From Pinus tabuliformis (taxonomy: Eukaryota; Streptophyta; Pinopsida; Pinales; Pinaceae): a stretch of DNA of 64,000 nucleotides. The stretch lies in assembly GCA_031772625.1 (NCBI GenBank), contig CM062820.1, positions 92,282,421 through 92,346,420 on the forward strand, read 5' to 3'. This document shows positions 48,889 through 60,489 of the stretch, one piece after another; positions within the stretch are counted from its first letter, which is position 1, and every line of letters begins with the position of its first letter. The notes below the pieces were generated by a model. It had not been told where the DNA came from. It ran no database searches and worked only from the letters and a program-made list of their open reading frames with translations. The position numbers and the translations under genes are program-made.

Positions 48889-50700
48889 TTAAAATACCTG
48901 CTTGATTTGTTGAATCCTGGTCTTGTGTCGGAGCTCAATCTTGTGTCGAAGCTCGATTCTGCATCGAAGCTTGATTATGTGTCGAAGCTGATGATACATT
49001 GTAGCTAGTTCTTTGCTTTGGCTGCGCACTGGAGGTCGAAGCGCCAGCATCCATAGAGCTTTGCTATGATTCCATAAATACTTCTTTTTCCTTTTGAATA
49101 TAAAAAACATGAGTTTTCTCAACAGTTTTTCTAACCCATGTACTTTCAGATTCTCTCTTCTCATCTGCTTTATCACTTCCGATCGCAGCTCCACTTCTAG
49201 TGACAATACTAATTCAAGGTTCATCGGTCCTCCTTTCAACAATCATCATTTGAATATTTTGTGTCGGTTGTTGATTCCTTTTTTCTTGCATCTTTTCCAT
49301 AAGTACAGGGAATTCTTCAATTACATGGTCAAAGGATTTACAGTACTTACATGTCGTTGTAGGGTTCTAACAATCTCTTGCAAAATGACCTGCCTAGCCA
49401 CAGTTATAGCAAATGATATGTCCACATCCTCAACCAGCTCCAGCACCTTGACCTCTTCCTTGGTAGCCTCCTCGACCACTGTGTTTTCCACTGCCTTCAT
49501 GTCCATGTTATTCTTCTTGCATTCTATAAGTGTCAGCACTGCGCTCCATCATTAGTTCATAAGCTCGACAATTATTCTCATCATGTCCTACTGATTTACA
49601 GAATTTGCAATATAGGTTCCTTGGAGTTTGCACATATTTTTGTAACATGTAACAATATTCTGAGTGATGTTGGCCTCTGGTCTTGCATATCTCGCACCAC
49701 AGGTTGGATCCTGCATTTAAGGGATCTGGTGCCCCACTAGCCATCTAATCGCTAAAGATAGGACGTTGTTCTTTAGAATGGCCCTCTGACCTGCACTTTG
49801 TACACCATACTTCTTCTCTGATTTCTTTACTTTTCTTGATATCTTGTATATGCAGGGTTAGGTTTGCCAACTAACTTTGAATCTGTTGCAAACCTGCATT
49901 AGTATATAGCTCACTTGATCCAACAATTCCTTAAATCTGATCAAATTCCCAAACAGACTCAGTAGGTTTATGTTTAATTTATTTTAACTTAGTGATGCAC
50001 TGTGACTGAGACTTCGACTTCTTAAATTCTGCTATCAGTGTTGTTTTAATATCTGCAAATGTTCTAATCTGATTATTTGAATACTTCATATACCATGTCA
50101 ATGCTCTACCTCGGAGCATCGTAATGACTTGCACTTTCTTTATATTTTCATCGTTGATCTGGTTTGCACTCCATACAACTTCACATAAAGACCAAAACTG
50201 TTATGGATCTTTTGATCCAATTCCTTTGAAAACAGGCAGCTTAATATCATCATCCATATTTCTTCTTGGAGGGGGAGGGGGAGAAGTAAGGGCAGGGGGA
50301 TGAGGGGTAGGAGCGGTAGAAGGAGGGGGAGGGGGAGGGGGAGAGAGAGGGGGAGAGTAAAAAATACCCTGGCTCTTGCTGGATTCTAGCTTCTGTGAAC
50401 TCTTAGGCTTGGAAGGTGAATATTGCGAAGCTACCTGGGGCTTATCAGGGTGGTTATCTTCCGTTTCACTTTCAAATTTACTCTACAGAGGACTATGTTC
50501 AGTTTCTACAAAGGTCTTTGGGTCTTTTCCACGAGCTCTTTTTCTAATATCTACTCTATATCTTTTTCCACTTCATGTTACTGTGATCTCTGGCTCAAAT
50601 TTATTCTCTCTTCTTCCAAACATAAATAAAATGACAATTTGGATGCATCTGTAAAACTCCCTTTTCACATAGAAGCATCCTAATCCAAAGTTTCAAAGAT
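48889..50700 (-). mobile_element. Gypsy gag with two zinc knuckles and Pro-rich tract
   Basis: At 49,508-49,744 two Cys/His knuckles occur in tandem: 'CEICKTRGQHHSEYCYM' and 'CKFCKSVGHDENNCRAYELM', a gag nucleocapsid arrangement. Capsid-like gag sequence on the minus strand at about 49,950-50,250 is strongly decayed. A purine-rich plus-strand tract at 50,265-50,360 would read as a Pro/Ser-rich stretch. The segment at 48,889-49,242 is basic and coiled-coil-like. Confidence 0.7.
50325..50353 (+). repeat. G-quadruplex-capable tract
   Basis: Four runs of five G with loops of 1, 1 and 7 nt lie inside a longer G/A-rich tract (50,265-50,360) in the gag leader region of the Athila-like element. Confidence 0.8.
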
Positions 50701-51131
50701 TTTAATACTTACCTCTCGTTCCTTTGAATAATCGTCATTTTTCTTTACTATAGGACATGGTCTGGTCTACTACGAACTCAGTAATGAATCCTCCCAAGAT
50801 ACTATCAATCCATAAATTGACAGCCCTTGAAATCCTATTGTCGATGCTCTTGATTCGTTGTATCAAATTCAGGAGTCCACGTCGTAGGTTCTCCACCTTT
50901 AAAATAGGTCTTTATTTTAGTCAACCTTGATATCCACTGGTACATTTCAACAAGAAATTATGCAAGGAAAATTTCATATTGATCTCTAAAAATATATCTT
51001 TGTAACCAAGCTTCAGACTTCAGACAAGGGTTTCTATTCTCTTGATCTGCAAATTCTTGCCCCTTTGATTCTAACCAATCTTGAATCTCCTTCTTCGATG
51101 GATGTCGCATAAACATATCCCTCAAACAGAT

Positions 51132-51154
51132 CTCAGTCCTGGCAACGAAACCAT
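51132..51154 (-). promoter_or_regulatory. Primer-binding site (tRNA-Asp-like)
   Basis: Read on the minus strand just inside the 5' LTR: TGGTTTCGTTGCCAGGACTG. This resembles the TGGCGCCGTTGCCGGGGA-type site that Athila-branch elements use, complementary to tRNA-Asp, with a few differences. Confidence 0.6.
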
Positions 51155-51155
51155 T

Positions 51156-51994
51156 TGTTTTTTATGATTTGGACTGACCCAGGTTCGATCTATACTGTGC
51201 ACCAACAAAACCATGAATATTGGCCCTTTTGGAAACGTCCTGCAAGCAAATCGCAGTCTCACCCAAAGTGACTATGGGAGGATGCATAACCAGGTTTCTA
51301 TAGCCTTGAGGTATGTGGATATGTGGTATTATTTTGTTTTCTTACACTTGATATTCATGAATCACTTCACTGCATTCAGTTAATCACATAAACATATCAT
51401 ATAAACCCATAATCATCACTGCGTTGTAATAAAATGAAACTGTAATAAACTACTACTCTACAACAGATAATAAGAAAATATACACACGAAGACACCAATT
51501 TTATCGTGGTTCATTCCAATGTGGGACTACATCCACAAGAACTGTTTCTTATAATAATAAATCCTGTAAAACAAATAGTTATTGACTTGCGCACCAAGTT
51601 GCAGGTCATTTGCGCACTCAGCTGCAGACTCGGGCCTCTGCGAACTTAGGTGCAAAGCCTCGCCTTCTCTTCCAAACCAAAAATCACAAGAATACAACCA
51701 TTCAATTCATTCCAAGATTATCAGACCATTTTCTTCTTTATTATTGACCCTATATATACTATTACATCAAGGGTACATCATTACAATACCATGGACTCCC
51801 TAATACAAGAAACTATGGCCCGAAAACCATTCATCTTTTATAAAATACAAAAGGAAGGGGCTTCGCCCTATCCCGAAATTTTTATACTGCGCGGTATATC
51901 CAAAAATTCTCCACTGCATGGTCCACTTCGCACTCTTCTCCACAAAATACGAAGTTCTTTCCAAAAATTAGGCCAATTTAGGTTACACCCAACA
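51156..51994 (-). repeat. 5' LTR of the Athila-like element
   Basis: This LTR of 839 bp runs TGTTTTTTATGATTTGG...TTACACCCAACA on the plus strand and pairs with 40,368-41,214. Its right edge is followed at once by the GTAAC target duplication. Confidence 0.9.
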
Positions 51995-51999
51995 GTAAC

Positions 52000-53488
52000 A
52001 GATTGGCCCTTAAAGTACAAAGTCAGAAGTTGTGGCTGAGGACTGTAGTGCTTTACCATATGAAAATTCTAGATCAAGAATTGACTAGTTGAGATCATCA
52101 ATTGACTGTTACAATACATTATCATCATGATATCAATGTTTAGGTAGGCATACCCATACTCAACATATAAGCTAGTTTACATGTACAATGATCAAAGTCA
52201 CATCCATTAATGACATATTGTGGACCCATGCTTGGATGACTCTTTGTATAACCATAGCCATCATACTTTGTAGATCTTGTATGAATCCTGAAATTGCAAC
52301 CCAAATGGATGAAACTAGATCTTTTTTCTTCTACCTCGTCACTCGATACTATGAGCCTAACCATGTGAATAGATGTGTTGGAGTCAAACATGGTAGACAC
52401 CATCTGATTACCGGCTAGTGATGAAATTTGTTAATAGATGCAAGAGGAACCAATAATGATAATGGCCATCAAGGTACTAAGTGATATCTATGAGGTGTGA
52501 ATAAATGAGTTGAAGTCGAACACCACATAGAATCTTCCGGTCAAAATCCAATAATGAGAACCTGTCGCTGAAAGTGAGGAGAATTTCCATTGAGGCATGC
52601 AAGTTCCAAGGCACTAAAGGGAGTTTCTAAGTCAACTTCCTAGATGAAATTCTAATGTCAATAGGAATAAACCCATCGTAGGAGGTCCTTAATGTATCCC
52701 CAATCAACAAAATGAAACGGGTATCAATATTTGAGACAGAATGTGATGACTCAAAGCTAGTTTAGGGGCGACAAACATGAAATAAGGCTTAAGCTATTGT
52801 AGCTGATGTCAACTAAGCATGGGCTTCTCTTGAACATATCAGTAACACTTATATGGAATTGGAAACATTGACTCAAAGACTCGTTATGAAGGCTTTCAAT
52901 AAGGTTTGATCACAGAGAGGCAAGCATATTCCCCAACCCAAAGCACTCACAAACATGAAAGAGTGTCATGTTCAAGAGCGACTTGCTACCATACATATGT
53001 TTTATGTAGTATTTCCCCAATTCCCCCACCATTTCCGGTAAATACCTCTTTATTTTTTACAAGCTTAAGGAGGATAACATATGCTTGATCCATAAGTTCA
53101 TCCTTTGGATGAATCCCTCTGAGTATTTTTAATGAACCCTGAGAAGGAGTGTTGAAAATTGCAAAAATAAATGTTGAAAATAGCACCAAGAAAATCTTGA
53201 TTTGATTTTGTCCTTGAATTAAATTAGGAATAAAGTTGATATTCCACATCACATGACAACTTGTATTAGTTAACTAAATTAATTTGACTTAGTTGGCTCA
53301 GTTAATTCGATTTGAGGGTCTAACTTGATTCATGTAGAGTGTCTCCTACTTTATAGGAGCCCTAGTTGAGTTTATTTTGAGTTGTAATTAATTAATTCAG
53401 TTTAACTAAGTTAAAGTCATTTAAATTAGTTCTAACTGTTGGAGGAACTAGTGGGAGGTCTAGGAGTGGGATGCTACCTGTAGTGATC
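52000..53488. other. No gene recognised
   Basis: Right flank of the Athila-like element, contiguous with 40,362 before that insertion. Short open frames on both strands have no domain. Confidence 0.35.
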
Positions 53489-53937
53489 TGTTAGGATATT
53501 CTGAAAAATAGGAAATAGTTAAGTATAACTTGGTCTAGTGTAGAGTTAGGTAAAGTGTGTTTCTTTACTATGTACATTTGTAACTTACAATCTAGTGGTC
53601 ATGATATGTTCTAGACATGAAGTGATCCGACGGTTCATTCTCTCCTCAGTATTACTAACATTTGATTCGTGGCTTAACACCTGATTGGTCCATCATCTCT
53701 ATTTGAAGAGCATGGAGGGTCATTTGTAGGGTGACCATTCATGAGAGAAGCTTATGTAAAATTTCTTTCTTTTATTAATAAATTGCCTGAAGTGGTCGCG
53801 TTGGCTCAGGTCGTGGACTGTTTCCCTCTTTGAGGGTTTTAACCACGTTAAGAATACTAGTGTATTGATCTGTGATCTATTTGTGAGCGGTTCCCTTTGG
53901 TGTTCTACCTAAGGAACTTACCCTATAAATTCCTACA
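53489..53937 (+). repeat. Copia 5' LTR
   Basis: 449 bp, TGTTAGGATATTCTG...ATTCCTACA, directly followed by the primer site. It contains TTTATTAATAAA near 53,770. Confidence 0.9.
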
Positions 53938-53949
53938 TGGTATCAGAGC
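53938..53949 (+). promoter_or_regulatory. Primer-binding site (tRNA-iMet)
   Basis: TGGTATCAGAGC, the exact plant initiator-Met primer site, directly after the LTR end CTACA. Confidence 0.95.
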
Positions 53950-54265
53950 TATTTGAAGACCGCATCCATTGGTGATCCAAATAGAAAGTCGGTACAACTG
54001 CATCCGACTGTGATTTCCTAGATCTATTGTTTCTGACTACTTTCGGGCTGAGATGACTACTCTATTGTGTTAGGAGCAACTGTTCCAGTGAGGAACCCCT
54101 TTCGTTTCACGTGAAAAGGTTTCTGGTAGCCCTAGCTACGTAATTTTTAAGATCTGGAGGTATATAGTCTTTATTTGCAGTTTTAGTTATTTATCTCTTT
54201 ATTTATTTCGGTTTATTTATTTCTTTATTTTTTATTATCGGATCTATACCTTTCATTTATGTGTA

Positions 54266-54384
54266 TGCTATTTTCCCCACGACTCTATGCGATCTAGGCA
54301 AATCAGAAACAGAAAGGAAGGATTTTTCTCATGCATATGCTCTTTTCCACCGCACCTTAGTGTGATCTCGGAAAATCAGAAACA
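54266..54384 (+). repeat. Two-copy repeat in the Copia leader
   Basis: Two diverged copies of a block of about 46 bp (54,266-54,311 and 54,338-54,384), both holding a TTTTCC(C)AC core, a 'TGATCTCGG'-like part and 'AAATCAGAAACA'. The other Copia copy has the same doubling at 28,990-29,088. Confidence 0.65.
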
Positions 54385-54809
54385 TTGAGGAAAATATTTA
54401 GTTTCCGTTGAAAGTTAACTTCAAGTCATAAGGTTTGTTTTTTTTGTATGTCCGTGTTGGGTTGTGTGGTTTTTTGTTTTGTAGGCAAAAAGGGTTTTTC
54501 AAGTAAGCACGCACCCCAAAGCTTCAATGACTAAAAAAAAAACCTTTTAAAGTAGCTCACTTGGTCCAAAGTTACTTTATGAGAATATAGGTCTTGAGTT
54601 TAAGTGTTTCCTTTTGTTGAGTTTTTTTTTCAAAAATCACCTGTAACTTATGTTTTAAAGTTACTTTATGTAAAAGTGTTCTCACCCATTATAAAAAGTG
54701 AGTCACTTATAATACTAAATTCTCTTTATCTTTTATTTAAGTTACAATTTAGTGGGTAGCTCATAAAGTACCATTGTAAAAGTGACTTTCACTAATTTAT
54801 AAAAGTGGG

Positions 54810-54811
<2 letters not shown>

Positions 54812-54857
<46 letters not shown>
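54812..54857. repeat. (TA)n microsatellite
   Basis: About 23 uninterrupted TA units in the Copia leader, absent from the other Copia leader. Confidence 0.95.
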
Positions 54858-54860
<3 letters not shown>

Positions 54861-55086
54861 AAAGTGAAATAATTATATTAAGTTTGGAAGGGGGCAGATT
54901 TTTTTAAAATATAACATTATCATTCACTTCCGCACATTCACGCACTTCGTCGGCATCTTCAACAACTTTTCTTCAAAAAGCCATAACTTCTTCATCCGGA
55001 AGCCGTTTTTTTAATCGGCCTAATTTTTCGAGATCTTTCCATTAGAACACTTAGTTTCAGCATCTACAGCTTCAGTTTCTATTAAA

Positions 55087-55930
55087 ATGGAAATTCCATG
55101 CCAAGTTATTCTTGACAACACCAACTACTTCCAATGGTGGTCCTACATTGTGGATTTACTTAGAAGTAAAGGTCTTTATAGAATAGCCTCAGGCCAAGAA
55201 ACTAAACCTAAAGATGAAGATAAGGCAACCAAATGGGAAAATAGGAAAGATCAAGCACGTGGGTTAATAGGATGTCTATTTCTCTAGACCTTAGATTCCA
55301 TATCGCAGAACTTGATACCCCTAATGAAGCAATGAAACAACTCACGAAAGTTTTTGGAATTAAAAATGAAATTAGAGCCCATCAACTCAAAAATGAGTTG
55401 CTTATGTTGGATCCCAGTAATTTGTCTTCCATTGAAGATTTTTTGTCCAAGTTCAAGACCCTTAGACTTCTCTTGGAAGGTGTTAAGGTTACGAAAGAAG
55501 ATGATAGCCATATCTATCCCATTCTTACTATGTCGGGACCAGCCTACTCTGTGTTTGTTTCCACCTTCCATTATACTATATAAGCCTTCGTTTCTCAAGG
55601 ACAAGACTACAAGCCCCCCTCTTTTGATGCCTTTTGTGATTCTTTAATAAGAGAACAAGAAAAACTCTTACATCTTGGTCTTCTTAATCTTGGAAACTCT
55701 TCTAAGAAAGCCTTAGCTGCCGAGCAACAACCAAATTCAAAGAATCCTAAGAAGAGATATCCTAAAAAGAATGGTCCTAAACCAAACAAGGGTCCTAAGC
55801 AATTTCAATCTCAAAATGAAAAATCAATTCAACAAAATGATAAGGCAAATAAAAACAAAGGGAAGAAAATTGATAGACATTACAACTTTTGTAATTGAGA
55901 TGGCCACTTAGAATCCAAATGCTATAAGAA
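55087..55930 (+). mobile_element. Copia gag region
   Basis: Starts MEIPCQVILDNTNYFQWWSY, the DUF4219-like N-terminus of plant Copia gag, then UBN2-type sequence at 55,272-55,583: 'AMKQLTKVFGIKNEIRAHQL' and 'FLSKFKTLRLLLEGVKV'. A Lys/Asn/Pro-rich linker and a zinc-knuckle remnant (HYNFCN ... ESKCYKKM) lie near 55,878-55,935. Not intact. Confidence 0.85.
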
Positions 55931-55931
55931 G

Positions 55932-56300
55932 ATGGAAGCCTTGGAAGCAGCAATGAAGAAGCTTAACATCCATTTGGAGCACTCTTCAACTTCAACTTCA
56001 TCTTCAGGAATAACACTTTATGCATGTGGTTGTCAAGCATCTTGGTCTGATTATGCACTAAATGTATCTTCTTCTTCTCATTCTCATGAATGGTTGATTG
56101 ATTCTGGAGCTTATTATCACATGGCCAAAAACAAAGCCATTTTTCCTTCTTTAAATGATTATAACACCAAAAATATATATGTTGGTGATGATAGATCTCA
56201 TAGTGTTGTAGGGACTGGAACTGTTCATCTAGACAATGGTCAATTTAATGATGTATTATGTGTTCCAACCTTATCCTGCAACCTTCTATCTGTATATTAG
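55932..56300 (+). mobile_element. Copia protease
   Basis: Encodes 'HEWLIDSGAYYHMAKNKAIF', the Copia retropepsin active-site region with DSG, followed by 'VLCVPTLSCNLLSVY', the conserved end of that domain. Confidence 0.9.
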
Positions 56301-56417
56301 ATAACTCATTCAGGTGATGGTAAAATCGTTGAATTTTCACCTCATGATGTTGTAATTAAGGACCTAAGAGATCCTAGACAGATTTTAGCTACTGGGATTG
56401 CTGATGATTCTACAAGG

Positions 56418-57104
56418 TTGTATAAGTTTAACAACTTTGGGTCATCAACTCTTCCCTCTGTGTTTGTTGCTCATAATGGTGAAGTGAGCAAACTTTGGCA
56501 TGAGCGATTTGGTCACTTAAACTATTGCTCCCTTCAAAATGCATGTAAAGAAAATATGGTGACAGGTCTTCCTATGGTATCTTGCAGAGATGGTGTTTAT
56601 TCCGGATGTGTACTCGAAAAACATCATTGAGATAGTTTTTAAAAATGTGCCTCTTTGCATGCCTCAGCCCCTTTACAGCTTGTGCATAGTGATTTATGTG
56701 GTCCACTTCCAGTTGTTTCATTCTCTGGCTACAAGTATTTCCTAACTTTCATTGATGATTTCTCCACACGCACTTGGGTATACTTCTCAGAACTCAAGAG
56801 TGAAGTATTTAACATGTTCTTGGCCTTTAAGGCCTTTGTTGAAAAAAATCTGGACATCAAATTCTTAAGCTAAGATCTGATAATGGCAGCGAATATGTTA
56901 ACAACAAATTCGTCAAATTTTGCACTAATCATGGAATTCAAATGCAACATATTGTTCCATATACTCCACAACAAAATGGTGTAGCTGAAAGGAAGAATCA
57001 CACCTTAAAGGAAATGGCTAATTGTATGCTTCAACCTAAAGGACTTAGTCTTAATTTTTTGGCAGAAGTAATTAATTGTGCAAATTACATAGTAAATTGC
57101 ACTC
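56418..57104 (+). mobile_element. Copia GAG-pre-integrase and integrase
   Basis: 'KLWHERFGHLNYCSLQNACK' (56,418-56,630) is the GAG-pre-integrase zinc-binding start. The catalytic core follows: '[20 protein letters not shown]' and '[16 protein letters not shown]' (56,655-56,873), then 'HIVPYTPQQNGVAERKNHTL' (56,942 on). The similarity ends between 57,104 and 57,115, inside the 'ANYIVN' segment, where another element begins. Confidence 0.9.
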
Positions 57105-59432
57105 TGTTGAAGCCCCGAAAATCGGGTCGACAACAAGGGGGATACCCGCCCGGTCCGGACCTTGGTTGGCAGCTCCTTATCCGTTTGGTATAGCGGGTCC
57201 GACTGGGGATAATGGGACCAGTTTCCCAATCTATGGGTGTGTGTGTGTAGAATTGGATGTTGCTGATCTAACAGTAACTATCTAAGCTATTCTAATTCAA
57301 ACTTTAATCTAATTCTATACTATGGTAATCTAATAAAAACAGCACATCTAATCTATGCTAACCCGGGATGTAACTCTTCTATTATGCGATCTAAAGAGAT
57401 TTCATATAACAACTGGTAATAAAGATCATTCAGCGATTATAAGAAAGGAAATCAATTAAGATGAACTATTTCGCATAAAAAGTTAGGCAAAACAGTTGTG
57501 AACAGCATATCGCATAATAAGCTATTCATACATTAAACATAAATAAATAGTTACCACCGCACAAAAGTGCCAAATGGTAACTCAAGCATTCATGCAATAA
57601 CATATAAACAACCAAAAACTGTATATCACTTTAACATATAAGCAGAAATGGTCAAGAGATAAAAATACCATTTATGACTAGTCCTACTCATAAGCTTCAA
57701 GCAACAATGATTTATTTCTCCTTGCTCTAACATCTACTAAGAGTAAAGAAGTGCAACATCAATAGCAGATATCAAATGCAAACATCAACAAATCTTGATC
57801 CATTCATTCACCAAAACCTCCTCTGAGGGTGCAAAAGTGCATGTTCTGAGGACAAGTTTTTGATAAATTTCTGGACCCTTCTCTAAATGCATGAGAAGGG
57901 TTTAAATACTACTAACTAAATAACTTAATTACACATATTCAAGATACGGTTTAAATGACCGCCCTTTTTCTAAGCAAAATTATTTCTAAAAATTAAATCT
58001 AATATCTAACTATTTCTGCATTTGCTCCTTAATGTTGCGAGCATTCAATATTTGCCTGGGTAGAGTCGGTTGACTGTCTTCCGCTTTTGATTGAGCTAAG
58101 CAAACAGAAATGGCAAGTGCTGGCACCATTTTTTCCAGCAAAATAGCAGATATACTTGAGGATCATCTCTGGCTATGTGGATTTACTGTGTATGCTTAGT
58201 AATAACCCAAATTCCACTTGGTTAACCCTCAAATTGCCTCTGCCTTTGCTTTCTTTCGTTTCTGGGCTTACGAGTGACTAAGCAGTTAGGGACTTTGCTT
58301 TTTGAGCAATTTTCTCAGCGATGCATGATTAGCGCTAGGCGCTAATCGCGCATCGAAAACTGCCTCTGTTCTTTGATCCAGGCCTTTCTGGTGCGTTTTT
58401 CGCCTTTAGCGCCTTTCCTTCACCGGGTATAAGCTTTAAAATATTGCAAACATACTGCTTTTTGTGAGCTTCTAACCTTGAGCGTTAAATCACCTGTTGA
58501 TATCAGCATTATTCAACATCTCATTGAACCATGGCTCTGAGTGATAGATCTGTAATGGATAGCTCAGCAGTGCTCTGGAATTTGCGGCTCTGTTGCATGC
58601 GGTATCCGTTCATGAGGGCATTTCTTCTCTGCTTCCGAGCATTGGAGCTTTATCCTTTTTCCTTAATCGCTCCCTGCACATTGCTTCATATTATTTCTGT
58701 TTTTCATTCCTGCAGTTCACACATAAGGAGAGAGTAATGATAATAAAAATTGACAAGAAAGCTCTGAGCTCTACGGATGTACCAAAACATGTGACCTGAC
58801 GTGAACTAACTCTTCAAAAAAAAAAACACAAAACTGTCTTTCATTAACACTTGGCGTACATTCATTAATTTTCATTAACGCGCGTATTCAATTTTTCTTG
58901 AATGTTGAGCCGGGGAAAATCTGCGATGGACGATCTCTGTGATTCGCATCGCAGCATCGCATCATCGCATTATCGCGTTATCGCATTTTTATCAAGATGT
59001 GTTATCGCAGGGTTAACCGATCACATTTATCGCAGAATCGCAGATTGTTGTTTCGCGCGATCGCAAGATCGCCGATCGCAACATCGCGTTATTGCAAGGT
59101 CGCAGATTTTACAATTCATTAAATAGTTATGTGTTTTTTTTGCGATGTTGCGATATGCGATGTCGCATATCGGCCATCGGCGATTTTTTAAGGTTTTCGT
59201 TTATGAGCGTTTCTTAATGCATGCGATGCGATGGATTTCGCGTCGCATTCTCGCAGTTTATCATTCTACTCACAAGGAAATGTCTTATCTTCTTCGCGCG
59301 ATGCAATATTTTCTTAAGGAGTATAATACATGAGTTTTAATTGAATTTTTTGAATTTTTTACTAAGGGTCCCCACTTACCTAGTGTTATTGCTAATACTA
59401 AGTAAGGAGGGGGGTTGTTGGTGGCCACAACA
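57105..59432. repeat. Long LTR of an element inserted in Copia integrase
   Basis: Starts TGTTGAAGCCCCGAAAATCG at the exact point where Copia homology stops, with a GC-rich first 130 bp. A matching end GGTGGCCACAACA at 59,420-59,432 gives TGTTG...CAACA termini and about 2.3 kb. Immediately right lies TTGGCGATTCACTTGG, which resembles the tRNA-Arg primer site of Tat/Ogre elements and would imply plus polarity. The pol region to the right is on the minus strand. An alternative right edge is 59,581, followed by a minus-strand purine tract (GAATGAAAAGAGGT), which would fit a minus-polarity 3' LTR. Confidence 0.55.
58922..59260. repeat. Dense ATCGC/GCGAT repeat cluster with hairpin
   Basis: More than twenty short words of the type TCGCA/ATCGC crowd 58,940-59,110, and the reverse-complement type GCGATG follows at 59,141-59,240. 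At 59,151-59,172 CGATATGCGA-TG-TCGCATATCG forms a perfect 10-bp hairpin. The patch is CpG-rich, in contrast to the surrounding AT-rich DNA. Confidence 0.8.
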
Positions 59433-60480
59433 ATTGGCGATTCACTTGGAAGAACCAGTTATCTCTGTTTTCCTATTGAATTTTTCAAACTTCCAAAACA
59501 GAAAATTTTTCAGAAAATTAAACTTTGTTATGGACAGATAGAGTACATTATGCTTTAAACTGTCAATGATATTTTGTTTCAACCTCTTTTCATTCTAATT
59601 ATTCACTTCCTTAGGCTAGTCCTTGTATTTACATCGGCCATTACTTGAAGTCTCCTCTGTAAACCAGTTTTAAATATGCTCATTTGTCGTAGGTAGAGCC
59701 TCTGCTGCCAGCAGGCGTTTATAGCCTCAAAAGGGTTACCTGTTACCCAGAAATGATCCTGTATCCTACTTAAGGTGACCTACAACTTTCAAAGAAAAAT
59801 CCATATTTACACTTATTGCTTTGATTTTCTTTTTATTCTTAAAGAACAATGTCTTGGTTTGGTAGCCAAATTATGACACAGTCACTCACTTGATTCATAA
59901 CTTTGCTGAACAAGCTGGCTCGTGATGAGACCCTTTGTCTTTTGATTGCAACAATATTGAGTCATTGCCCTGTTGTGGTAGACAGTATTGGCAAAGTCAG
60001 CAAGTTATGATATCTGTGATTATGATAAGTCGGCTCGTGATGAGACCTCTTATTCTTCAAGATATAGTGTATCCTTGGATTATCCCTCTGAAAGCTGCGA
60101 TTTTCCTTTAGCAGGGAGGAAGTCATTGTTTCCTTAAGATAGCTTTGGACGACAATAATAGAGTTTTTGGAAACAGTTGTTCTACAGAGAACCTTCATTT
60201 TGTTATTGATACCTTTCATTGTGCTGATATAAAACAATTTCTTCACTAAAGGTTGCTTTCATCAAATTCCTTGAAGTTGAAACTCGTATCATATCTAGGC
60301 TAAAGTTTTTTTAACTGTATCTGTCAATAATAAATACCAATTTTTCAAAAGATTTGCTATTTATACAAGCGAAAAGCTCAAAATCTGAAAGAGAATTGGT
60401 GTCTTTTTCGTAAATACCTAATGTAACCACTCACAACTAGTTTTATTATGAAAAGAAAAACTATTCTACAAAAATAGAAG
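59433..60480. other. Non-coding part between LTR and integrase end
   Basis: No gene recognised. It holds a 16-bp direct repeat GGCTCGTGATGAGACC at 59,917 and 60,032, and a minus-strand TATA-like TATAAATAG near 60,358-60,366. It is either the 3' untranslated region of the minus-strand Gypsy element or that element's LTR. Confidence 0.4.
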
Positions 60481-60489
60481 AATAATCTT

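Larger units (their letters stand above)
40363..51999 (-). mobile_element. Athila-like Gypsy element with both LTRs and target duplication
   Basis: A minus-strand LTR element of 11.6 kb (40,368-51,994) bounded by the exact duplication GTAAC (40,363-40,367 and 51,995-51,999). Order on the minus strand: 5' LTR, primer site, gag with zinc knuckles, protease, RT, RNase H, integrase, a 3.4-kb extra region, purine-rich tract, 3' LTR. RT-RNase H-integrase order makes it Gypsy. The tRNA-Asp-like primer site, the integrase tail ending 'FPGKFKMHWSGPYII' and the long region after integrase point to the Athila branch. It looks structurally whole, but coding is interrupted at many places. LTRs differ noticeably by eye, so it is old. 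Confidence 0.85.
53489..57104 (+). mobile_element. Copia element, 5' LTR to integrase, cut by another element
   Basis: A plus-strand Copia element: LTR 53,489-53,937, primer site 53,938, long leader, gag from 55,087, protease, GAG-pre-integrase and integrase. Integrase lies before the place where RT would be, the Copia order. The sequence is replaced at about 57,105 by the LTR of another element, so RT, RNase H and the 3' LTR are outside the window or lost. It belongs to the same family as the LTR split at 21,780/28,400. Coding is interrupted at several points. Confidence 0.9.
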
